A stretch of 64,000 nt of DNA from C-114 sp963719285 (GTDB taxonomy: Bacteria > Chloroflexota > Limnocylindria > Limnocylindrales > CSP1-4). The stretch spans positions 558,001-622,000 of the forward strand of contig CAVRBO010000001.1 in the NCBI GenBank assembly GCA_963719285.1. The letters are read 5' to 3'. A program made the position numbers and the translations under genes. Each line of letters starts with the position of its first letter. Within the stretch, counting starts at the first letter, position 1. The notes beneath the pieces are model-generated. The model saw only the letters and a program-made list of their open reading frames with translations. It was not told where the DNA came from and ran no database searches. Below are positions 16,964 through 24,023 of this stretch, in pieces.

Positions 16964-17359
16964 TCACCTCGACATGTGTGCGCTGGATGGCGATGGCACG
17001 CGCGCCCTGACCAACGCGGCCGGGCCTGACGTGGGGCCGGGACGACCCGCGTTCGTGGCGATGGCGCCCAGCCTTGCGAGGCGCCGCTCGAGGACCGCTT
17101 GCATAAGGCCACAGGCGACCATCACGTCCGGATCGGCCAGCCGGTAGCGAACGCCCCGTCCGTCGCGCTCGGCCTCCACCACCCCGGCGGTTCGAAGGAC
17201 GGCGAGGTGCTGGGATACGTTCGGCTGGCTGGCACCGACCGCCTGGGCGAGGCGGCCGACGCTCACGGGGCCGTTCGCCAGCGCGTGCAGGATCTCGAGC
17301 CGACGGGCATTCGCGAGTGTCTTGAGGACATCGGCCTGGAGGATCGTGATCTCGTCCAT
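16964..17359 (-). CDS. ArsR-family repressor, first gene of the sulfur operon
   Basis: A 131-residue winged-helix regulator. TLANARRLEILHALANGPVS and LAQAVGASQPNVSQHLAVLR give the ArsR helix-turn-helix, and VEAERDGRGVRYRLAD is the wing. It contains a single cysteine, Cys83 in DVMVACGLMQAVL, in the alpha-5 region where sulfide-responsive members (SqrR, BigR) carry one of their two thiols; the alpha-2 thiol is absent. It could still sense through an intersubunit disulfide or a metal, but that is inference. Leading the operon suggests it represses the DsrE/TusA/SQR genes and itself. The C-terminal tail is Pro/Ser/Ala-rich. Confidence 0.85.
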   Translation of the reverse strand: MDEITILQADVLKTLANARRLEILHALANGPVSVGRLAQAVGASQPNVSQHLAVLRTAGVVEAERDGRGVRYRLADPDVMVACGLMQAVLERRLARLGAIATNAGRPGPTSGPAALVRARVPSPSSAHMSR

Positions 17360-17368
17360 GACGCGACT

Positions 17369-17394
17369 ATCGACATATGCGCAGGTATCTATAA
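17369..17394 (-). promoter_or_regulatory. Candidate promoter/operator of the sulfur operon
   Basis: A 26-base AT-rich island in an otherwise GC-rich region lies just upstream of the ArsR start. It contains an imperfect dyad of the form ATA-N8-TAT, the general shape of ArsR-family operators. It is a candidate autoregulatory site; no convincing -35 box was identified. Confidence 0.35.
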
Positions 17395-17551
17395 GTGCCG
17401 CTCGGCCCGCCCGGGCGGGCCATCGGTCACCGAGACGCGACGCGGCTCGGCCCGGCGGGGCATGTCGATTCGGGCGCCGGTCGTTCGTCGTTGAGTCGAC
17501 GGCACAAGAGGCGACCCAGACCTCCGTCCGGACAGCGGGAGATCCCAAGCC

Positions 17552-17896
17552 ATGACAGAGCCACGCGTGATCCACTTCGAGATCCTGGGCAACGACCAGA
17601 AGGCCCTCCAGTCGTTCTGGAGCGACCTCTTCGGGCTGAAGCTCGACACGAGCAGTCCGGGCGGCTACGGGATGACCGATCCGGCTCAGACCGGCATCGT
17701 CTTCGGCATCGGCGAGAAGCGCGGCCCGGTCGGCCACGTCACCGCCTACGTCCGCGTCGCCGACATCGACGCCACGCTCGCCAAGGCCGTCGAGCTCGGT
17801 GGTTCGGTGATCATGCCGAAGTTCAACGCCGGGCCCGAGGCCGTCCTGGCCGTGGTGGCCGACGCGGAAGGTCACGTCGTCGGGATCAGCGAGTAG
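17552..17896 (+). CDS. VOC-family protein
   Basis: A 114-residue protein that opens with RVIHFEILGNDQKALQSFW, where the His is a typical first metal ligand of VOC folds, and closes with AVVADAEGHVVGISE. It is similar to the small glyoxalase-like proteins common in Actinobacteria and Chloroflexota. The ATG is used. It is transcribed away from the sulfur operon, with the intergenic region 17360-17551 holding both promoters. A double hairpin follows the gene, so it is probably monocistronic. The substrate is unknown. Confidence 0.8.
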   Translation: MTEPRVIHFEILGNDQKALQSFWSDLFGLKLDTSSPGGYGMTDPAQTGIVFGIGEKRGPVGHVTAYVRVADIDATLAKAVELGGSVIMPKFNAGPEAVLAVVADAEGHVVGISE

Positions 17897-17900
17897 CCCG

Positions 17901-17957
17901 CCCGGCTCCGGCCGGGTGACGCGATCGAGAGAGGCCGCCGGATCGACCGGCGGCCTC
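17901..17957 (+). terminator. Two successive hairpins after the VOC gene
   Basis: The first stem is 6 bp (17901-17906 with 17911-17916, 4-base loop). The second is a perfect 11-bp stem (17931-17941 with 17947-17957, 5-base loop) followed by a short pyrimidine run CTCTTC. The second hairpin is strong and argues that the luciferase-family gene does not begin upstream of it but at the GTG at 18018. Confidence 0.7.
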
Positions 17958-18017
17958 TTCATGTCGGGATGGCCGATGATGGCCCGGACAGACGAGAGCT
18001 TCGTGGAGGGCGGACAG

Positions 18018-18911
18018 GTGAAGATCGGCGCGATCGTTCCCCAGGGCTGGGTCGGCGAGTACGACGGCTGGGACCCGCTCAAGGCGTGGCGGCGCACGAC
18101 CGAGGTCGCCGCCCAGGCCGACCGCCTCGGCTTCGAGTCGATCTGGCTGTTCGACCACTTCCACACGGTCCCCCGTCCGACCGACGAGATCACGTTCGAA
18201 TCGTTCACCACACTGTCCGCCCTTGCGGCGTTGACCGAACGGGTGCGCCTCGGCCACGTCGTCATCTGCACGGCGTTCCGGAACCCCGCCCTCACGGCAA
18301 AGATGATCTCGACGATGGACACCATCAGCCGCGGCCGGATGGACCTGGGCATCGGCGCAGGCTGGAAGCGCGACGAGTGGCTGGCCTATGGCTACGGCTT
18401 CCCCGAGACGAAGGAGCGGCTGGCGCGCCTGGCCGACGATCTCGGCGTCATCGGCGCGATGCTCGCAGGCGACCGGCACGACCACGCGACGTACGAGGGC
18501 ACGTACGCCCATGCCCGCGGCGCGATCAATGTCCCGAAGCCCATCCAGCGACCACGAGTGCCGATCATGGTCGGCGGCAACGGTCCCAACGTGACATGGC
18601 GCCTCGCGGCCCGCCATGCCGATGAGCTCAATCTCGACGGCATGACGCCGGCCGAGGTCCGGGAGGCCCGCCCAGTGATCGCGAGCCGGTGCGACGAGAT
18701 CGGTCGCGATCCGGCGACGCTGGCGATCTCGGTGCACATCTGGCAGGAGACACTGACCGTCCGTGGCCCGTCCCGGGTCGAGCTCCTGGCGGGCTTCCGC
18801 GAAGCCGGCGTGAGCCGGGTGATGGGCCTGGTCCGCGACTCCGTCTCGACCGATGACGCCCTGGAGTCGCTCGCGGCCGACGCCCGCGCGGCGGGGGTCG
18901 AGCTCGCATAG
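18018..18911 (+). CDS. Luciferase-like monooxygenase family, probably F420-dependent
   Basis: A 297-residue TIM-barrel protein. Characteristic motifs are AAQADRLGFESIWLFDHFHT, VRLGHVVICTAFRNPALTAK, TISRGRMDLGIGAGWKRDEW and VPIMVGGNGPNVTWRLAA. This subgroup of the LLM class generally uses coenzyme F420 rather than free FMN. The GTG at 18018 is preceded by GGAGGGCGG and sits just after the strong hairpin of the previous gene; the frame is open further upstream, but that would run through the hairpin. The reaction is unknown; a hydride-transfer oxidoreduction of a small organic substrate is expected. Confidence 0.82.
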   Translation: MKIGAIVPQGWVGEYDGWDPLKAWRRTTEVAAQADRLGFESIWLFDHFHTVPRPTDEITFESFTTLSALAALTERVRLGHVVICTAFRNPALTAKMISTMDTISRGRMDLGIGAGWKRDEWLAYGYGFPETKERLARLADDLGVIGAMLAGDRHDHATYEGTYAHARGAINVPKPIQRPRVPIMVGGNGPNVTWRLAARHADELNLDGMTPAEVREARPVIASRCDEIGRDPATLAISVHIWQETLTVRGPSRVELLAGFREAGVSRVMGLVRDSVSTDDALESLAADARAAGVELA

Positions 18912-18939
18912 CGGACCCCGCCAACCCACCCGGCGAATG

Positions 18940-18971
18940 TAGTTGCGACTGCAACCATCTTCGGTGTAGGA
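18940..18971 (+). promoter_or_regulatory. Promoter with overlapping dyad operator upstream of the CE1758-type monooxygenase
   Basis: TTGCGA at 18943-18948 and TAGGAT at 18966-18971 are 17 bases apart, matching sigma-70-type -35 and -10 boxes at four of six positions each. A dyad, TAGTTGC-GACT-GCAACCA (18940-18957), overlaps the -35 box. Such a position suggests repression by a dimeric regulator, for example MarR-type; the regulator itself is not in the window. The ATG of the controlled gene lies at 19002 after CGGAG. Confidence 0.5.
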
Positions 18972-19001
18972 TGAGGGCGATCACGCCACATCGGAGTTCA
19001 C

Positions 19002-20150
19002 ATGCAATTCGGAGTCTTCACGGTCGGCGACGTCACGACCGATCCCGTCAGCGGTCGCACCCCGTCCGAGGAGGAACGCATCCGGACGATGGTGACCGTT
19101 GCGCTCAAGGCCGAGGAGATCGGCCTGGATGTCTTCGCGACGGGCGAGCACCACAACCCGCCGTTCGTCCCCTCCTCCCCCACCACGATGCTCGGCTTCA
19201 TCGCGGCGCGGACGGAGCGCCTGATCCTGTCGACGTCCACGACCCTGATCACGACGAACGATCCCGTCAAGATCGCCGAGGATTACGCGATGCTCCAGCA
19301 TCTGGCCGGCGGCCGGGTCGACCTGATGATGGGTCGGGGCAACATGGGCCCGGTCTACCCGTGGTTCGGCCAGGACATCCGGATGGGGATCCCGCTGGCG
19401 ATCGAGAACTATGCCCTCCTCCACCGCCTGTGGCGCGAGGATGTCGTGGACTGGGAGGGCCGCTTCCGGACTCCCCTGACGGGCTTCACCTCGACGCCGC
19501 GACCCCTGGATGGGGTGCCGCCGTTCGTGTGGCATGGTTCGATCCGGAGTCCGGAGATCGCCGAGCAAGCCGCGTACTACGGTGACGGCTTCTTCCACAA
19601 CAACATCTTCTGGCCAACGGACCACGTCCGGAGGATGGTCGACTTGTACCGGCGCCGATACGAGTTCTACGGCCACGGGCCGGCCGACCAGGCGATCGTC
19701 GGCCTGGGTGGCCAGGTGTTCATGCGCAAGAACTCGCAGGACGCGATCCGCGAGTTCCGGCCGTACTTCGACCACGCACCGGTCTATGGCGGCGGTCCGT
19801 CACTCGAGGACTACATGGACCAGACGCCCCTGACGGTCGGCAGCCCGCAGCAGGTCATCGACCGGACCCTGGCCTTCCGCGAGATCGTCGGCGACTACCA
19901 GCGCCAGCTGTTCCTCGCCGATCATGCCGGACTGCCGCTCGACACCGTCCTCGAGCAGATGGACATCCTGGGCGAGCAGGTCGTACCGGTGCTGCGCGCG
20001 GAGTTCGCCAAGCGCCGGCCGGCGCAGGTCCCGGACGCGCCACTCCACCCGCGGGTGAAGGCCAGGGTCGCAGGCGCGACCGCCGATCCGGGCGCTCCGG
20101 CCGCGACTGGCGAGATCGCGCCGTCCGCGACCACGCCCGTGCCCGCGTGA
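19002..20150 (+). CDS. Luciferase-like FMN-dependent monooxygenase, CE1758 type
   Basis: A 382-residue TIM-barrel flavoenzyme. The opening MQFGVFTVGDVTTDPVSGR, the ATGEHHNPPFVPSSP motif and GGRVDLMMGRGNMGPVYPW are the signature of the CE1758 group of LLM enzymes. These are encoded next to a matching NAD(P)H:FMN reductase (CE1759 group), exactly as here, with a four-base GTGA overlap. The C-terminal 50 residues are Ala/Pro-rich and probably disordered. A two-component monooxygenase is expected, with reduced FMN supplied by the neighbour. The native substrate is unknown. Control by the dyad at 18940 is likely. Confidence 0.88.
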   Translation: MQFGVFTVGDVTTDPVSGRTPSEEERIRTMVTVALKAEEIGLDVFATGEHHNPPFVPSSPTTMLGFIAARTERLILSTSTTLITTNDPVKIAEDYAMLQHLAGGRVDLMMGRGNMGPVYPWFGQDIRMGIPLAIENYALLHRLWREDVVDWEGRFRTPLTGFTSTPRPLDGVPPFVWHGSIRSPEIAEQAAYYGDGFFHNNIFWPTDHVRRMVDLYRRRYEFYGHGPADQAIVGLGGQVFMRKNSQDAIREFRPYFDHAPVYGGGPSLEDYMDQTPLTVGSPQQVIDRTLAFREIVGDYQRQLFLADHAGLPLDTVLEQMDILGEQVVPVLRAEFAKRRPAQVPDAPLHPRVKARVAGATADPGAPAATGEIAPSATTPVPA

Positions 20151-20794
20151 GCCCGTCGGTGTCGCGTTCGGTCGTCGTCGTCAGTGCCGGCCTGAGCCAG
20201 CCCTCGTCGACCCGGTTGCTGGCGGACCGCCTGTCAGCCGCCACCGATCGACACCTGCGCGATGCGGGTGTGGAACCGCGGATCGAGGTCGTCGAGCTGC
20301 GAGAGCACGCCCAGGACCTGACGAGCCACCTGCTCACGGGCTTCCCGAGCCCCGGCCTCCAGGCGGCGATCGACGCCGTCCTCGCGTCCGACGGGCTCAT
20401 CGCGGTCACGCCGATCTTCAGCGCGTCGTACAGCGGGCTGTTCAAGGTCTTCTTCGACGTCGTGGAGCGCGATGCCTTCGCCGGCAAACCCGTCCTGATC
20501 GCGGCGACCGGCGGCACGGCCCGGCATTCGCTCGCGCTCGAACACGCGGTCCGGCCGCTGTTCGCGTACCTCAACGCGGCGACCGTCCCCACCGCTGTGT
20601 ACGCGGCGACCGAGGACTGGGGTGGCGCCGGCCTGGCAGCCGACGGCAGCCTGGTCGAGCGCATCGACCGGGCGTCCCGCGAACTGTCCGCGGCGATGAT
20701 CGCCCGCGTCGCGCCGCCGCGCGACGACCCGTACGCGGATCCGGTGCCGTTCGACCAGCTCCTGCGCTCGACCGAGGTCCGCCGGACCGACTGA
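20147..20794 (+). CDS. NAD(P)H-dependent FMN reductase, CE1759 type
   Basis: A 215-residue flavodoxin-fold reductase. SVVVVSAGLSQPSSTRLLAD binds the FMN phosphate, ASDGLIAVTPIFSASYSGLF is the second flavin loop, and GKPVLIAATGGTARHSLAL follows. The GTG overlaps the stop of the monooxygenase gene by four bases, so the pair is made in step. It should reduce FMN for the upstream enzyme. The length matches the group. Downstream, 330 bases carry no gene. Confidence 0.87.
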   Translation: MSPSVSRSVVVVSAGLSQPSSTRLLADRLSAATDRHLRDAGVEPRIEVVELREHAQDLTSHLLTGFPSPGLQAAIDAVLASDGLIAVTPIFSASYSGLFKVFFDVVERDAFAGKPVLIAATGGTARHSLALEHAVRPLFAYLNAATVPTAVYAATEDWGGAGLAADGSLVERIDRASRELSAAMIARVAPPRDDPYADPVPFDQLLRSTEVRRTD

Positions 20795-21125
20795 CGCCGG
20801 GCTCCATCGCCGGACCGACGCGTGACGAGATCGACCCGGGACAGGCCCATGACGCGGGGTGGTGCGGGGTGGTGCGCGGTGCTGGCTGGAAGGTCGGGGC
20901 CCGACCCGTACGAAGGGACGCCCCACAGAAACGCGCGGACGGTTCACACTTCCCGGGGGCAGGCAACATGCCAACGGGACGCCCAGGTGTCCCTCCGTCC
21001 GACGGCAGAGGCCGGATCCACGCTCACCGTGAGATCGACGGCCGACCGCTCACCCCAGGCGGTCGGACGGTTCATCCAGGCGGCTCGGGGTATCCCGTGC
21101 CGCTCACGCTGCAGGAGGCAGGACA
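20795..21125 (+). other. Intergenic region with a hairpin, upstream of the secreted caspase-fold-like gene
   Basis: No convincing gene is present in these 331 bases. An 8-bp perfect stem (CCGACCGC / GCGGTCGG, 21042-21049 with 21059-21066) lies about 60 bases upstream of the next start. A short GTGGTGCGG direct repeat lies near 20860. I looked for cyclic-dinucleotide riboswitch cores and did not find one. CAGGAGG precedes the TTG start at 21126. Confidence 0.45.
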
Positions 21126-21983
21126 TTGCGCTTCACCAACGGCGCTCATAGGGCGTCAAAGCTGTTCACGGGCCTGCGCGCGCTCGTTCTCGCGGCCCTC
21201 GTGGTCGGTCTCATGGGGATCGTCGCCACACCGGTCGCATCGGCCGCCACGACCCAGCTGAAGGTCGTCATCGTGGTCGGGCCGACGGGCTCCGGAACCG
21301 CCCGCAACATCGCCGACGCGAAGCAACTCGCGGCCCAGGCACGGAGCTACGGCGCCCTCGTCGTCGAGGTCTACAGCCCGAGGGCGACGTTCTACCACGT
21401 CCGCCAGGCTGCTGTCGGCGCGAACGTCCTGATCTACATGGGCCACGGCAGTGGCTGGCCGAGCCCGTACAAGCCGTGGAACGCGGCCACCAAGGACGGC
21501 ATGGGCCTCAACGCCACGAACTATCACGGCGATCTCAACGTGAAGTACTACGGCGAGACCCTGCTCAAGAAGTACATCCACCTCGCCCGGAACTCCGTCG
21601 TGCTCTTGCGCGGGCTGTGTTACTCGGCCGGCAATTCCGAGCCGGGCAAGGTGGACCCGACCGCCGGCGTGGGTCGTCGCCGGGTCGACAACTACTCGGC
21701 CGGCTTCCTGCGGACCGGCGCGAGGGCCGTCTTCGCGGAGCCATATGGCAGCGTCAGCTACCTGCTCGACTGGGTCTTCAACGGGAGCTCGACGGTCCGC
21801 GACGTGTTCATGAACGGGAACTCGAGCTGGGGCCAGAGCTCCGCCTCGATGAAGTCGACCGTCTTCAAGTCGACCCGCAACCTGTGGGCCACGGCGATCT
21901 CGCAGCGCGACTCGAGCGGCAAGTTCCGACGCTCGGTCGTCGGCATCCTCGACCTCAAAGCCGCGACCGTCCGCGGCCAGTAG
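21126..21983 (+). CDS. Secreted clan-CD (caspase/gingipain-fold)-like protein
   Basis: A 285-residue exported protein. The signal peptide ends at about residue 40 (VATPVASA). The body shows the clan-CD arrangement: a hydrophobic strand then His-Gly (ANVLIYMGHGSGW, His107), and about 58 residues later a second hydrophobic strand ending in Cys (NSVVLLRGLCYSAGN, Cys165). That His/Cys spacing and context match caspase-fold cysteine peptidases such as gingipains and C13-like proteins. The remainder (AGFLRTGARAVFAEPYGSV, YLLDWVFNG) continues the alpha-beta fold. The TTG start has CAGGAGG upstream. Peptidase activity is inferred from the dyad only. A strong bidirectional terminator follows. Confidence 0.65.
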   Translation: MRFTNGAHRASKLFTGLRALVLAALVVGLMGIVATPVASAATTQLKVVIVVGPTGSGTARNIADAKQLAAQARSYGALVVEVYSPRATFYHVRQAAVGANVLIYMGHGSGWPSPYKPWNAATKDGMGLNATNYHGDLNVKYYGETLLKKYIHLARNSVVLLRGLCYSAGNSEPGKVDPTAGVGRRRVDNYSAGFLRTGARAVFAEPYGSVSYLLDWVFNGSSTVRDVFMNGNSSWGQSSASMKSTVFKSTRNLWATAISQRDSSGKFRRSVVGILDLKAATVRGQ

Positions 21984-22018
21984 TCCTCGCCGGCCCGGCG
22001 CGGGCCGCCCCGCGAACC

Positions 22019-22048
22019 ATGAGGCGCCGGGCACGACCGGCGCCTCAT
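22019..22048. terminator. Strong bidirectional terminator
   Basis: A perfect 12-bp stem (ATGAGGCGCCGG / CCGGCGCCTCAT) with a 6-base loop lies between the convergent genes ending at 21983 and 22089. Its length and place make it a good shared terminator, although no U-tract is present. Confidence 0.75.
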
Positions 22049-22088
22049 CCGTACCCGAAACGCAGGGCCGCCGACCGGCAAGTCGAGC

Positions 22089-22466
22089 CTAGCGGCGGCG
22101 CGCCGCGGGTCGCTCGGGAAGGAGGCGAGCCGGCGCCCGGGATCGCCAGCCGTCGATGACGAGCCGCTCCAGGAGCGGCAGCCCGACCGCCGGAAGTCGG
22201 ACGAGGATCGCCGGATAGCCGTCGTAGTGGCGCTCGGTGAAGCAGGCGGCCGGATCCATCTCGATCAGCGTGTCCTTGTCGGACTCGTCCGAGATCCGGA
22301 CCGCGATGACCTCGGGATTGGGCACCCGCGCCTTCTTCGGGTCGATCCGCTCGAGCCACGACCAGGCGAACGCCTTGCCGTCGACGAAGAACCGGAAGCT
22401 GTTCGGGTCCTCGGTCGTCTCGGGCAGCGCCAGCGCGATGCGGCGCACGTCGTCCTGGGTGGCCAT
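22089..22466 (-). CDS. MmcQ/YjbR-family protein
   Basis: A 125-residue protein with the family pattern: DDVRRIALALPETTED, then FRFFVDGKAFAWSWLE, VPNPEVIAVRISDESDKDTL and CFTERHYDGYPAILVRLPAV. YjbR has a CyaY-like fold of uncertain function, sometimes called DNA-binding. The ATG at 22466 is chosen because homology begins there; the open frame continues far upstream through sequence that is antisense to the lipoprotein gene. The tail is Arg/Pro-rich. Confidence 0.85.
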   Translation of the reverse strand: MATQDDVRRIALALPETTEDPNSFRFFVDGKAFAWSWLERIDPKKARVPNPEVIAVRISDESDKDTLIEMDPAACFTERHYDGYPAILVRLPAVGLPLLERLVIDGWRSRAPARLLPERPAARRR

Positions 22467-22709
22467 GGCACCGATCGTACCCCGTCGGCGTGCCGCCGGG
22501 CGATTCTTCTCGAGCAGCCGGGGCTGGGACGTCCCTCTCGGGCGGTCGCGCTCGCGGCCGGCCCGAGCCCGGTTTGACCGCATGGGTGTCGGCAAGCCGA
22601 CTGCCCCGGACTGCGGATCTGCGCCACATCGTTGGCCTCGGTTCGTCGTAACGCGCAGTACGCCACCAGACCTGCGCACCCGCTCCCGCGGGGCGAGAAG
22701 GGGGATCAG

Positions 22710-24023
22710 ATGCACCGTCGACATCCAGGCACATCGATCGTCCTGGCCATCGTCGCGATCGCCGTCGGGGCCTGCGGGTCCGCCGCCGCACCGACCCAGG
22801 CGCCATCCGTCGCTGCGGCCCCACCGTCCACCGTGCCGTCCGCGACCCAGGCGATCGTGCCGACCGCGGTACCCGATCCGATCGCGCAGGTGACGCCGAC
22901 GCCCACCACGAGGCCGGCGCCGGACCCCACGCCCACCCCGCATCCCGCGCCGAAACCGACGCCGAAGCCCGCATCCACCGCGCCGGTCTCGGCTGCCGGC
23001 TGGACCGCGGCTCGCGCCCTCGTCGACTCGGTCGGCTGCCTCGACGTCACCGCGGCGGTCGACTCGACGGGCGGCTACCAGCTGGCGGCGACGTGCGGCG
23101 ACAGCATCCGCACGTACGCCTCGACGGCTGCCTCGTCCTGGTCGACCCGCGTGTTCGTCCATCCGGTCCATCGCGCCGAACTCGGACCGCAGATCGCGAT
23201 CGCCGGGCACATCGAGTACGTCGCCTATTACCGTATCGCGCCCGACGCTGGTTGCGGCTCCCTCGGCACCGATGTCGGGGTGTACTTCCGGTCGCGGACC
23301 CTCCCGAACGGGGCCTGGTCGGTCGCCACGAAGATCGGGGCGGTCGCCGACGAATTGCAGTCGATGGCCGTGTCGGGCTCGACCATCCTCCTTACGGTCA
23401 GCAATGGCAACGACCTCTACTTCGAGACCCGCACAGGGTCGTCCGTCCACCGCTACCTCATCCCCGGGGCGGGCGGACGAAGCTCTGTCGCGGCCGGTTC
23501 CGACGGTCGTGCCCGTGTCGCGTACGAGTCCGCGACCGGACTCAGGATCGGGACGTACACGGGCTCGAGCCTGACGTCGTCGAAGATCGGCGGCAGCACC
23601 CAGCGCGATTGGGCTCCGAAGCTCGTACTCGACTCCGCGGACAAGCCCCACGTCGTCTGGACACGCAGCCCGGCGCCGGGCGGCTGCGTCACTCCCGGCC
23701 CGAACCCGGACGACGGCACGTACTACGGCACCAGCGCCGGTGGCTCGTGGGTCGACCACCGGATCACGACGGCGACCGGCGAGGCGACGTTCGACATGAA
23801 CGCCACGAACGGGCGCGCATACGTTGCGGTCACCACCGGCTCCGGCCTGCGCTGCTACACGCGCGCCTCGGACGGCGCATGGTCCGGAGTCCAGGTCGTC
23901 ACGGCCAAGGATGGCACCGACTCCGCTGTCGTCCGGGTCAACGAGGTCACGGGAGCCCTGTTCATCGCCTTCGTCAACTACGCGGGCGGCAAGGCCCGCA
24001 TCTACACGGTCTCCAGGCCCTGA
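22710..24023 (+). CDS. Lipoprotein with Pro/Thr linker and beta-propeller-like body
   Basis: A 437-residue protein. The start ATG follows GAGAAGGGGG; the signal sequence ends in a lipobox AVGAC, so Cys is lipidated and the protein is held on the outer face of the membrane. Residues 25-95 are a Pro/Thr/Ala linker (DPTPTPHPAPKPTPKP). The body has repeated beta-strand units (GTYYGTSAGGSWVDHRI, HVVWTRSP, GRARVAYESATG) like sialidase or propeller folds, but no Asp-box is obvious. There is no catalytic assignment. Its last 22 bases overlap the end of the convergent oxidase gene. Confidence 0.7.
   Translation: MHRRHPGTSIVLAIVAIAVGACGSAAAPTQAPSVAAAPPSTVPSATQAIVPTAVPDPIAQVTPTPTTRPAPDPTPTPHPAPKPTPKPASTAPVSAAGWTAARALVDSVGCLDVTAAVDSTGGYQLAATCGDSIRTYASTAASSWSTRVFVHPVHRAELGPQIAIAGHIEYVAYYRIAPDAGCGSLGTDVGVYFRSRTLPNGAWSVATKIGAVADELQSMAVSGSTILLTVSNGNDLYFETRTGSSVHRYLIPGAGGRSSVAAGSDGRARVAYESATGLRIGTYTGSSLTSSKIGGSTQRDWAPKLVLDSADKPHVVWTRSPAPGGCVTPGPNPDDGTYYGTSAGGSWVDHRITTATGEATFDMNATNGRAYVAVTTGSGLRCYTRASDGAWSGVQVVTAKDGTDSAVVRVNEVTGALFIAFVNYAGGKARIYTVSRP

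Noticed and set aside
17916..18017. Earlier ATG-type start for the luciferase-family gene
   Set aside because: It would place the strong 11-bp hairpin inside the coding sequence and adds residues with no homology; the GTG at 18018 has a good ribosome-binding site.
20795..21125. Cyclic di-AMP or cyclic di-GMP riboswitch before the secreted caspase-fold-like gene
   Set aside because: The conserved cores of neither class are present; only a simple hairpin is seen.
22467..23759. Upstream extension of the YjbR-like frame on the minus strand
   Set aside because: The extension is antisense to the lipoprotein gene, which has a lipobox and ribosome-binding site; YjbR homology begins at the ATG at 22466.
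24002..24023. A frameshift at the lipoprotein/oxidase boundary
   Set aside because: Both convergent genes read through to their own family C-termini; the 22-base tail-to-tail overlap is simply compact gene packing.
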